From Proteus hauseri ATCC 700826 (GTDB lineage Bacteria; Pseudomonadota; Gammaproteobacteria; Enterobacterales; Enterobacteriaceae): a stretch of DNA of 64,000 bases. The position numbers and the translations under genes are program-made. Position 1 is the first letter of the stretch; each line of letters opens with the position of its first letter. Location of the stretch: the NCBI RefSeq assembly GCF_001654965.1, contig NZ_LXEV01000031.1, forward strand, positions 186,001 to 250,000. Reading direction: 5' to 3'. The notes below the pieces were generated by a model. It did no database searches. It saw only the letters and a program-made list of their open reading frames with translations, and was not told where the DNA came from. Shown piece after piece: positions 33,361-41,417 of the stretch.

Positions 33361-33851
33361 ACTCTGCACATCACCCAATAATATTAAATTTAAATTAAGA
33401 TAGTGATAAATTACTATTATTAGATGATAAGGCAAGTGTCATATCACAAATATCAACCATCACGCACAAAGATGTTAAAATATCTTATAACTGAAGCAAC
33501 CCTTAAATTAACAGATAAAAATAAAATATTAAGTTAAATTTAATGAAATAGACAACACTGCAACTTAAATAAATAGATTTCATTATGAAATAAAACAATA
33601 AAATTAATTTAACATTAAAAAATGAAATAATAATTTCATTTAAATAAAAACAGAAAAAATAATTTCAATTAGTGATAATAATTTTATAAATAAAAAAATA
33701 AAATAGAGGTTTAAACATCAAATAATTACCTTTAGTAATTCCATTTATTTAAATTCGACCATTTATTTAATTTTAATTACTATTAGCTAAAAACATTCAA
33801 CTCACCTTAAAAAAACATTACAATTAGAGTAGTATTTTTATTGAGGGCACT
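33361..33851. other. AT-rich gap before the RpiR-type regulator
   Basis: About 490 bases, extremely AT-rich, with many short A/T tracts and no credible reading frame. It should contain the regulator's promoter. I see no clear operator or hairpin. Confidence 0.4.
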
Positions 33852-34679
33852 ATGTCTACTGCAACAAATCTGAATGAACTACAGGAACAAGTTCGCTCCC
33901 GCTATAATGGATTAAGTAAAAGGCTACAGCAGGTTGCACATTATCTAGTTGATAATAAAAACAGTGTGGCATTTGATACAATTGCTACCCTTGCAGATAA
34001 AGCAAATGTTCCTCCATCGACATTAATTCGTTTTGCTAACGCATTTCATTTCAACGGATTCAATGAAATGAAACAATTATTTCAGCATCATTTGATGAAT
34101 GAAATGGTAAACGAAAATGAAAATTTAACTTATAAACACCAATATAAAGAGGATCCTCCTAATCTGAATGAGCCAGCATCTATTTTGCAAGAGTTTGCAC
34201 AGGCAAATAGCCACTCATTGCAACAATTGGCAAATCAAACCAATAGGGAAATGCTGAATAAAACATTACAACTGCTTGAATATGCAGAGACTATCTATAT
34301 TTGTGGTTTTCACCACTCATTTAGTGCGGCTAGCTATTTCTTTCATGCGCTTTCCCACATCCCTTGTGAGACTGTTTTCGTTAACAGCCTTGGTGGAATG
34401 TATCGAGAGCAAATCAGAAATATTACCCACCGAGATGTACTTTTTGGTATTCACTTTCATCCGTATTCAGATGAAATGCAAAAAATGTGCGAAATTGCAG
34501 CATATAAAGAAGCAAAACAAATTATTATTACTGATAGTCCAATAAGCCCATTAGCCAGCTTAAGCGATGTTTGCTTAACGGTGAAAGAAGCTCAAATAAA
34601 AACCTTTCGTTCACAAACTTCTACGATGTGTTTATTACAAGCTATTTCTGTTGCTTTTGCATTTAGAAAGAAACATTAA
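33852..34679 (+). CDS. MurR/RpiR-family transcriptional regulator
   Basis: A 275-residue regulator. Residues ~8-85 form the RpiR-type HTH (LSKRLQQVAHYLVDN, LADKANVPPSTLIRFANAFHFNGFNEMKQLF). Residues ~130-265 form an SIS sugar-phosphate-binding domain (ETIYICGFHHSFSAASYF, DVLFGIHFHPYSDE). The ATG has GAGGGC upstream. Such proteins sense phosphorylated sugars or polyols. No sugar genes adjoin it directly, and target genes are unknown. It may relate to the downstream carbohydrate locus, but the intervening genes give no support. Confidence 0.85.
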   Translation: MSTATNLNELQEQVRSRYNGLSKRLQQVAHYLVDNKNSVAFDTIATLADKANVPPSTLIRFANAFHFNGFNEMKQLFQHHLMNEMVNENENLTYKHQYKEDPPNLNEPASILQEFAQANSHSLQQLANQTNREMLNKTLQLLEYAETIYICGFHHSFSAASYFFHALSHIPCETVFVNSLGGMYREQIRNITHRDVLFGIHFHPYSDEMQKMCEIAAYKEAKQIIITDSPISPLASLSDVCLTVKEAQIKTFRSQTSTMCLLQAISVAFAFRKKH

Positions 34680-34694
34680 TATCTCTCAACATAA

Positions 34695-34726
34695 AGCTGC
34701 GTCTTATAAGGATGCAGCATTTATAA
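34695..34726 (+). terminator. terminator of the RpiR-type gene
   Basis: Stem GCTGCGTC / GATGCAGC with a 7-base loop, 16 bases after the stop codon. The tail ATTTATAATTT is only moderately T-rich. Confidence 0.6.
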
Positions 34727-34890
34727 TTTAACATTTAATAAAAAACTGATTTAATACAAATAAAACTATAATTATATAATTTTACTGATAATAATTTTTA
34801 AGACTTTTTTTGATATGTTTTATTTGTGCTAAAAACAGGATCGTTTAATATTACTCCACCTCTGTTATATTATTTACAGGATTAAATTAA

Positions 34891-35634
34891 ATGATATTTA
34901 AAAAGTTAGTTTTATTATCTATTTTATTTTTATCTTTCTCTTATTCAAACACTTCGTTATCAGATAATACACCATTAATAGAAAATAATATTCCTGGTTT
35001 TAATTTAGGCGATAATAGTCAAGCATCAGGTAATCAATCTATCGCAATAGGTGTAGATAGCAAAGCTCAAAATACGCGAGCTATTGCCATTGGCTATAAT
35101 GCATTAGCAACGGAAGAAAATACAGTCTCATTTGGAAACATTGAAAATAAACACACTTCACGATTAGTTAATATCAGTGAAGGAAAAAATAATACTGATG
35201 CCGTTAACTTTGCTCAAGCTAAAAAGCTGGTTGATAAAAATAAAATAGCAACAAACAATACCATTAATCAGCTAAAGAGAACGGTCAATACAGATATCAG
35301 TAATCTCAAAACCCATTTTAATGATTTTGATAATTATTATAGAAAAAGACAGGTTGAAATCACAGATTCAATTGCAAATTTAGACAAAGAAATTATCGCG
35401 TTAGAAAAAAAAGTATTTGCTGGCATAGCTTCATCAGTTGCAATGACTAGTATTCCTTATCTTGCTCATCACACTTTAAGTGGCGGAATTGGTATTAGCA
35501 ATTATCGGACAGGTACAGCAATTGCTGGCGGTATTCAATATAGGCCAAATGATAATATTTCATTTAGATTAAATTCATCGCTGAATAGCGAAAAGGACAT
35601 TATTATTGGAGGCGGGCTTGCTTTAGGTTGGTGA
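34891..35634 (+). CDS. miniature trimeric autotransporter adhesin (YadA-like)
   Basis: A 247-residue protein with signal peptide (residues 1-~24). YadA head repeats follow (QSIAIGVDSKAQ, RAIAIGYNALA), then the neck-type motif RLVNISEGKNNTDAVNFAQ, a coiled-coil stalk (~105-175), and a C-terminal YadA anchor of ~75 residues ending in the canonical aromatic residue W. All type Vc parts are present but the head has only two to three repeats, far smaller than most adhesins. It forms a homotrimer in the outer membrane by family rule. Confidence 0.85.
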   Translation: MIFKKLVLLSILFLSFSYSNTSLSDNTPLIENNIPGFNLGDNSQASGNQSIAIGVDSKAQNTRAIAIGYNALATEENTVSFGNIENKHTSRLVNISEGKNNTDAVNFAQAKKLVDKNKIATNNTINQLKRTVNTDISNLKTHFNDFDNYYRKRQVEITDSIANLDKEIIALEKKVFAGIASSVAMTSIPYLAHHTLSGGIGISNYRTGTAIAGGIQYRPNDNISFRLNSSLNSEKDIIIGGGLALGW

Positions 35635-35665
35635 AAAATTAATAACAGCTTAAATATAAAAGTAA

Positions 35666-35693
35666 TGGCAGTAGTAACTCATTATTACTGCCA
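35666..35693 (+). terminator. hairpin after the trimeric autotransporter gene
   Basis: Arms TGGCAGTAGTAA / TTATTACTGCCA (one G-T pair) with loop CTCA, 32 bases after the stop. No T run follows, so termination would be inefficient or Rho-assisted. Confidence 0.4.
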
Positions 35694-35807
35694 AGTAGCA
35701 GAATGATTAAAAATAAAAATTACAAAAAAAAGAGAACTCATTTTAAACACAAATAAATATATGTTATACATTACTAACTATAAATATAACTTATATTAAG
35801 GTGTAAA

Positions 35808-36299
35808 ATGGATTATATCATTAGAAAAATGAGCTATGACGATCTCAATGCTGTTACACGTTTATTACAAGCTAATGCTGAGTCTCAGCAAGGTGGTTTA
35901 TATGGGGAATACCCGTTAAATAAAGTTGAAGCAATGTATCAAAGTAGTACGAATGCGGTCGTTGCGCTTGTTAAGCGAAATATTATCGCTGTTGTTTTCA
36001 GCTTTCCGGTTACCTCTTTTTCGCTACCACCTATTGCACAAGAAATTAACCGTCGTTTTCCTGATATCACACAGAATAATTGGTTCTATGGTCCGGTTTG
36101 TATAGATAAAAATCACAGAGGAAAAACATTACTACAAGATCTTTATCAATTTATCTGTGCATTACATGGTGGGCACCCTGTTGCTTTTATTAATGAAGAT
36201 AACACTCGCTCTTTAGCTGCACATAGAAAAATAGGTATGTATCAAGCGGCACAATTTGAATTTCAAAATAAATTGTGGTGGATAATGCGTGGACAATGA
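35808..36299 (+). CDS. GNAT-family N-acetyltransferase
   Basis: A 163-residue protein with the GNAT pattern: IRKMSYDDLNAVTRLL at the N-terminus, central strand GPVCIDKNHRGKTLLQDLY containing the acetyl-CoA pyrophosphate-binding loop (HRGKTL), then INEDNTRSLAAHRKIGM. It starts after AAGGTGTAAA. The acceptor substrate is unknown. It is a lone gene between the adhesin and the chondroitin locus. Confidence 0.82.
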   Translation: MDYIIRKMSYDDLNAVTRLLQANAESQQGGLYGEYPLNKVEAMYQSSTNAVVALVKRNIIAVVFSFPVTSFSLPPIAQEINRRFPDITQNNWFYGPVCIDKNHRGKTLLQDLYQFICALHGGHPVAFINEDNTRSLAAHRKIGMYQAAQFEFQNKLWWIMRGQ

Positions 36300-36507
36300 A
36301 AGCAAACGAAAGATAAATTACTTTATTTTATATCAATTCATCTAAATGAGAATACTTCGCGACAAGTCTAATTTTTGCAAACGATGTCACACTTTCACAC
36401 CAAACCAATAAAATCAACAACATAGAATATTTAACAAAAATTTTATCTATTCTTAAGATAATTTTAATCTTCTTTTTCCTACCTATTTGCTTACAAAACG
36501 ACACCAT

Positions 36508-36601
36508 TATGTGATCTTCCTTTCAATTCTTGATCTTTCGTTAACTTACTTTTTTATCTTATACAAAAGTATAAATAAGATGAAAGACACCAATTCGAAA
36601 G
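36508..36601 (+). promoter_or_regulatory. candidate CRP site and AgaR-like motifs of the chondroitin lyase operon
   Basis: A CRP-like site (TGTGA at 36510, 6 bases, TTTCA) is followed by CTTTCGTTAACTTAC at 36535. Further motifs are CTTTCAATTC at 36520 and, inverted, GAAAG at 36582 and CGAAAG at 36596. The same CTTTCG/GAAAG elements recur upstream of agaR, the sulfatase maturase gene and kbaY, which suggests common control by AgaR plus catabolite repression. They end 24 bases before the sulfatase start. Inferred from motif recurrence only. Confidence 0.5.
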
Positions 36602-36624
36602 TAAACGTAAAATAGGAGGAAGCA

Positions 36625-38178
36625 ATGACTGTTTCCCGCAGAACTTTTATCAAAGGACTCGCAGCTAGCGGTGCAGCAATGTCTGTTTCTACACCTGTTC
36701 TTGCTAATTCAGGGGATGTTGCAGCTAAACCAAACTCACGACCTGCAGATGCACCGAACTTATTAATTATTTTCCCAGATGAAATGCGAGCCCATGCTTT
36801 GCAGTTTATGGGAGAAGACCCATCGATCACACCTAATCTTAATAAATTTGCGAAACAAGCCAAAGTAATGACACAAATGGCTTCTAACTACCCATTATGC
36901 TCGCCATTTAGGGGGATGTTTATGACAGGGCAATATCCTGTTCGCAATGGCATTACAGGTAATGCACATGATTACGGTGGAAAAGTTGGGATTGATTTAT
37001 CTCCTTACGCTAAATGTTGGTCTGATGTTTTAAAATCATTAGATTACAGTACTGGTTATATTGGTAAATGGCATCTTGATGCCCCTTATGAGCCATTTAT
37101 TCAAAGCTACAATAATCCAATGGAAGGCCGTTATTGGAATGAATGGGCAGCACCAGATCGTCGTCATGGCTTTGATTTCTGGTACTCCTACGGCACTTAT
37201 GATTTACATATGAAACCTATGTATTGGGCAAACGATACCCCGCGTGACAAGCCGATATATATTGATCAATGGGGACCAGAACATGAAGCCGACATGGCTG
37301 TTAAATTCCTCAAAAATGAGAATGGTCAGTTTCGTGATAATTCAAAACCATTTGCACTAGTGGTTTCAATGAATCCGCCGCACTCCCCTTATGATCAAGT
37401 TCCTAAAAAATATCTCGAAGCTTATCAAGGAAAAACATCAAAAGAGCTAAATACTCGGCCAAATGTAAAATGGGATACTGAATATCAAGAAGGCTATGGT
37501 CCTCAATATTTTAAAGAATACATGGCAATGGTTAACGGTGTTGATGAGCAATTTGGTCGTATCGTTAATGAACTTGAACAACAAGGATTAGCTGATAATA
37601 CGCTGGTTGTTTTCTTCTCTGATCACGGCAGTTGTTTAGGAGCTAATGGGCAAGCAACAAAAAATAATCCTTATGAAGAATCGATGCGCGTACCCATGAT
37701 GTTTCGTCTACCAGGTAAAATTAAACCTGGTTCAGATGATGCATTAATGTCAGCACCTGATATTTATCCAACAATCCTTGGCTTATTAGGTTTATCAGCA
37801 TGGATCCCTGATTCAGTAGAAGGCAGTAATTTAGCAGACCGAGTGATTACAGGTAAAGGCGACACAGCAAACTCTCAACTTTATCTCTTTATTCCTTATG
37901 GTGAACCATCTTTCGGTAAAAGAGGCGTGAGAACTAAAACGCATACTTTAGTCATTGATAGACAAGATGGACAACCACTGAAATATACTTTGTATGACAA
38001 CGTTAATGATCCTTACCAAATGAAAAACGTTGCAGATAATAATAAGCCTCTTATTGAAAAACTTATAAAAGAAGAATTAACCCCTTGGCTAGAAAAAACA
38101 GGAGACTCTTGGCGCCCATCTGAGTTTATTACGGCGACAACGAATAAATTAAATAAAACAATATCAACATGTAAATAA
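36625..38178 (+). CDS. Tat-exported sulfatase (formylglycine-dependent)
   Basis: A 517-residue alkaline-phosphatase-superfamily sulfatase. The N-terminus is a twin-arginine signal: SRRTFIKGLAASGAAM, cleaved near ANS (residue ~29). The modification site is C92 in PLCSPFRG, a cysteine-type motif that the anaerobic maturase encoded at 58883 can convert to formylglycine. Metal and sulfate ligands lie in IIFPDEM (D52), YIGKWHLD and FFSDHG. Tat export suits an enzyme matured and folded in the cytoplasm. Strong AGGAGG ribosome site. First gene of the chondroitin lyase operon, so it probably removes a sulfate from chondroitin disaccharides in the periplasm; 4- versus 6-position is not readable. Confidence 0.9.
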   Translation: MTVSRRTFIKGLAASGAAMSVSTPVLANSGDVAAKPNSRPADAPNLLIIFPDEMRAHALQFMGEDPSITPNLNKFAKQAKVMTQMASNYPLCSPFRGMFMTGQYPVRNGITGNAHDYGGKVGIDLSPYAKCWSDVLKSLDYSTGYIGKWHLDAPYEPFIQSYNNPMEGRYWNEWAAPDRRHGFDFWYSYGTYDLHMKPMYWANDTPRDKPIYIDQWGPEHEADMAVKFLKNENGQFRDNSKPFALVVSMNPPHSPYDQVPKKYLEAYQGKTSKELNTRPNVKWDTEYQEGYGPQYFKEYMAMVNGVDEQFGRIVNELEQQGLADNTLVVFFSDHGSCLGANGQATKNNPYEESMRVPMMFRLPGKIKPGSDDALMSAPDIYPTILGLLGLSAWIPDSVEGSNLADRVITGKGDTANSQLYLFIPYGEPSFGKRGVRTKTHTLVIDRQDGQPLKYTLYDNVNDPYQMKNVADNNKPLIEKLIKEELTPWLEKTGDSWRPSEFITATTNKLNKTISTCK

Positions 38179-38195
38179 AAATAATAAAAATATCT

Positions 38196-38215
38196 GCGCC
38201 ATTAATTTATGGCGC
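38196..38215 (+). terminator. hairpin between sulfatase and porin genes
   Basis: Stem GCGCCAT / ATGGCGC with a 6-base loop, 17 bases after the sulfatase stop. The tail is TATATATA, not a T run, so it may be a processing or partial-termination site or a 3' stabiliser. Confidence 0.4.
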
Positions 38216-38246
38216 TATATATAAACCCGATTCGCTTACCTAAATA

Positions 38247-38287
38247 CTCCTTTTCATTATAAAAGGAGAAGAATGTCTTATAACTAA
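38247..38287 (+). promoter_or_regulatory. hairpin-embedded ribosome site with a four-codon leader frame
   Basis: Arms CTCCTTTT / AAAAGGAG hide an excellent Shine-Dalgarno (AAGGAG, 38263-38268). Four bases later a tiny frame ATG TCT TAT AAC TAA runs 38273-38287. It ends 39 bases before the porin ATG, whose own ribosome site is poor. This may be a translated leader that influences porin expression, or chance. Confidence 0.3.
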
Positions 38288-38326
38288 AATACGACAAGAC
38301 AGCGAATAAAGAATTGGATACACACC

Positions 38327-39211
38327 ATGAACAAACTTCGTATTGCTCTTTTTTTACCTCTTATTGGCTTAGGTTTAACTTCTTTTCATTCTCATGCAGC
38401 AAATGTTAATGCCATGTTTTCTTGGGAATCTGCTGATTACGATACGCCAAATAACTATGCTGGTTATCGTGTAGATTTCAATATAAACCCAGATAAATCT
38501 AACTGGTATTTTGATGTTGGTTTTCGTCAACGTGAACATGATAATAAAAACCGCTATCAGCGTTATGATTTACAAGGTAGTTATCGTTTTAAATTAAATA
38601 ATGGTTGGATCCAACCGGGTTTAAAAGTTCGTCAGGATATTACAAATTATGATAATGGTAGCCGTTTAACCATAGATTTTTATGAATCAAAAACAAACTA
38701 TCAATTCCCAATTAATAAAGATTGGTTTTTAACTGGTAGTATTTTGTTTGGCCTACAAAAGAAAGAAGATAAAAAGAGTAATGGCGTCACTAATACCGAT
38801 TATTTAGGCTGGGAAATCGAGCCAGGTATTCGTTATTTTATTACACCAAATATTAATACTACCGTCGCTTATTTTGATGGTGGAAAACAAGCAATACGAC
38901 ATGCTGAATACGATACTAAAGAAACAAATCATAACCAACAATTACGTATGTATGTTAACTGGACAACACCAATAGGACTTATTGTTTCACCTTCAGTACG
39001 TAAATCTATTTTCGGAAAAATAGAAGACAGAACAAATAAAGGGGAATATCTCGATAAAGATATGACTCGTTATACATTACAAATGGCCTATCAAATTAGT
39101 CCTCAATGGCGATTAATGACCGAATATTATAATGAGCGTGTTGAAAACCAGAATAATGGCAGTAAATCGACTCAGAATTATTACAAAATTTCATTCCGAG
39201 CGACGTTCTAA
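38327..39211 (+). CDS. KdgM/OmpG-like monomeric outer membrane porin
   Basis: A 294-residue protein with a signal peptide (MNKLRIALFLPLIGLGL...SHA, cleavage near residue 24). The rest consists of alternating amphipathic beta-strands with aromatic girdles and ends in phenylalanine (ISFRATF), the outer membrane barrel signature. Motifs such as GYRVDFNINP, YFDVGFRQREHDN and LQMAYQISPQWRLMTEYY resemble oligogalacturonate-specific KdgM porins and are long enough for a 12-14-strand barrel. Placed between a sulfatase and the lyases, it most likely admits acidic chondroitin oligosaccharides. Confidence 0.87.
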   Translation: MNKLRIALFLPLIGLGLTSFHSHAANVNAMFSWESADYDTPNNYAGYRVDFNINPDKSNWYFDVGFRQREHDNKNRYQRYDLQGSYRFKLNNGWIQPGLKVRQDITNYDNGSRLTIDFYESKTNYQFPINKDWFLTGSILFGLQKKEDKKSNGVTNTDYLGWEIEPGIRYFITPNINTTVAYFDGGKQAIRHAEYDTKETNHNQQLRMYVNWTTPIGLIVSPSVRKSIFGKIEDRTNKGEYLDKDMTRYTLQMAYQISPQWRLMTEYYNERVENQNNGSKSTQNYYKISFRATF

Positions 39212-39239
39212 TAATTAAAATTATTTATGGAGTTATATT

Positions 39240-41405
39240 GTGAAAAATAAAAAATTACTATTTCTGAGCGCTGCTGTTTTTTCTGCTATTTATAGTTCAG
39301 CATGGGCAGCTGATTGTGATCCTACTTTAAACCTTTGTGAAACAGTTAATATTAATAATGGAAGTAATGCTCAAATAAATAAAGACGTTACTGTCTCTCA
39401 AGGTGATGGTGTTGTATTTAATGCCTCGTCAACAGAATATAAAGCTCAAGCAATTACTAAAAACATTACAGTTACAGGGGATGGAGCAAATGCAATTAAA
39501 ATTAATCAAGGTGCATCCTTCAGCAGTAACATTAATTTAAATGGTTCAAATATTACCAGTGAAAATGGCACTGCTATTCTTGTTGAAGGTGATTTTCCTA
39601 AACGAGGGACTGGTGTTTATATTCGCGATAGTGCAATTATTCGTGGTAAAACGGCCGCTATTGATTTTAGAACATTAAAAACAGGCTTTCGTAGTGATGT
39701 TAATGGCGAGATCCACGGTAATATATTAGGAAATAATCACGCTGATACTAAAATTAACTTTGCTTATCAAGGTGGTGCTCAAAATGCTTTATTTGATGGT
39801 TACCAAATTACGGGGGTTCCTTTAATTGAAAACCACGGTAATTTAACTATTCAAGGTAAAGATAAAACCATCCATTGGGAAGGTAATTTTATAAATAAAG
39901 AAAATAGCCAGCTTATTTTCCGCCTTGATGATAATACCAATACCGACATAGCAATTCTTCAAGTAGAGGGTGATGTTACTTTTAAAAAAGGTAGCCAAGC
40001 TAAACTTGATTTTAAAGGTACTAGTGTTGAAAACATTATTAATAAAGATATCGTTTTAATTTCCTCAAACGCTGACATTAAAGATGAAGCTGGAATTACT
40101 GTTACAGATGCAAATACAATTACACCTGATATTTCGCCTTTATTAGAAAAAACAGACTCATGGTTAGAAACAACACCACCTAATATTAGCGGTGGCGTAA
40201 GTGGTAATCAATTAGTTGCTCGTTATGGTATTAGCTACGAAGGCGGTAATAATTTTATTAGTGCAGCTGAACGTGGTAATGCCAGTGAAAATGGATTAGC
40301 TGCCGCTAATTTTGTTATTCCAACTGTACTTAATGAATTTAATAATACCCGTAACCAAGTTTCAGACGAAGCATTAAGTTTATTAGTTGCCGCAGGTAGT
40401 GATGATAATAATATTGCTGCATTATCCGACGAACTAGCCCCAATTGCTGATGGCAGTGATATTCAAGCGGGATTAATCATGGTTGAAGATATGCGTAATA
40501 ATATTAACCATCGTTATTTGCGTTATGATAATCAATTACCTATTGAAGAAAGAGAAACGGGCTGGAATAGCTGGGCAAATATGCTATATGGCTATGGTAC
40601 TCAAAGTAAGCAAAAGGGTATTAACGGTTATAAAACTTACCGTACTGGTATTCAAATCGGTACAGATTACGAAATTAATCAAGATGCTCTTATTGGTGTT
40701 TCTTTTGCTTATAACTATGCCAAATCAGATGCTAAACAGCGCAGTGCTAGTAAAGAAATTAATCACTTTGAATTTATGCCTTACCTCGGTTGGTATAGTG
40801 ACACATTATTCGTAAACGGTAATTTAAATATTGGTTATTACACCGTTGATAGTGAACGTGAAATTGGTACAAATACTGGCTGGCAAGGTAATACCAAAGC
40901 AAAAGGTAATTATTCTGGTGTGCAATTAGGTTATCAGATTAATGCGGGTACTTATTTTGACTTCGATTTTATTCATATTAAACCGATGCTCACCTATCAA
41001 TACCAATGGTTAAATATTGATTCATGGGAAGAAACAGGCTCGGCGTTATCAATGAGAACTTATGGTCAACGCTACGCTGTTAATCAATTAGGTGGTTCTG
41101 TTTCTTTCTGGAATAGCTATAAAACAGGTTATGGCAAATTAACACCAACATTAAATATTGCCTACTACAAAGCATTAGGCGGCAATAACAATATTAATCA
41201 ACGCCACAGTTTGACTTATTTTAATACTGCTGGAAGTACTTTTGACACTACAGGCAATAGCGTCGGTGGTGATGTTATTAATGCGGAATTAGGCGCAAAT
41301 ATTGATATCTCAAACTCATTAAATTTGGGTACAACCATGGGGTATCAACGTTATGACAAATTCAACGAAGGACGCGTAGGCTTTACTGTTAGCCAACGTT
41401 TCTAA
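39240..41405 (+). CDS. autotransporter (type Va) with short passenger in the chondroitin operon
   Basis: A 721-residue protein starting with GTG, with GGAG 7 bases before. Signal peptide at residues 1-~23 (ending AWAA). The passenger (~24-430) is Asn/Ile/Gly-rich with the periodic short strands of a beta-helix and has a cysteine pair near its start. The last ~280 residues form an autotransporter barrel starting GWNSWANMLYGYGTQ and ending FTVSQRF. No protease motif is visible. It lies 28 bases after the porin and 12 before chondroitinase I, so it is cotranscribed. Possible role: surface binding of the substrate or display; this is inference only. Confidence 0.85.
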   Translation: MKNKKLLFLSAAVFSAIYSSAWAADCDPTLNLCETVNINNGSNAQINKDVTVSQGDGVVFNASSTEYKAQAITKNITVTGDGANAIKINQGASFSSNINLNGSNITSENGTAILVEGDFPKRGTGVYIRDSAIIRGKTAAIDFRTLKTGFRSDVNGEIHGNILGNNHADTKINFAYQGGAQNALFDGYQITGVPLIENHGNLTIQGKDKTIHWEGNFINKENSQLIFRLDDNTNTDIAILQVEGDVTFKKGSQAKLDFKGTSVENIINKDIVLISSNADIKDEAGITVTDANTITPDISPLLEKTDSWLETTPPNISGGVSGNQLVARYGISYEGGNNFISAAERGNASENGLAAANFVIPTVLNEFNNTRNQVSDEALSLLVAAGSDDNNIAALSDELAPIADGSDIQAGLIMVEDMRNNINHRYLRYDNQLPIEERETGWNSWANMLYGYGTQSKQKGINGYKTYRTGIQIGTDYEINQDALIGVSFAYNYAKSDAKQRSASKEINHFEFMPYLGWYSDTLFVNGNLNIGYYTVDSEREIGTNTGWQGNTKAKGNYSGVQLGYQINAGTYFDFDFIHIKPMLTYQYQWLNIDSWEETGSALSMRTYGQRYAVNQLGGSVSFWNSYKTGYGKLTPTLNIAYYKALGGNNNINQRHSLTYFNTAGSTFDTTGNSVGGDVINAELGANIDISNSLNLGTTMGYQRYDKFNEGRVGFTVSQRF

Positions 41406-41417
41406 GAGGAAAATATA

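Noticed and set aside
36360-36400. CRP site TGTCA...TCACA upstream of the sulfatase gene
   Set aside because: The half-sites are separated by 5 bases rather than 6, so I preferred the site at 36510.
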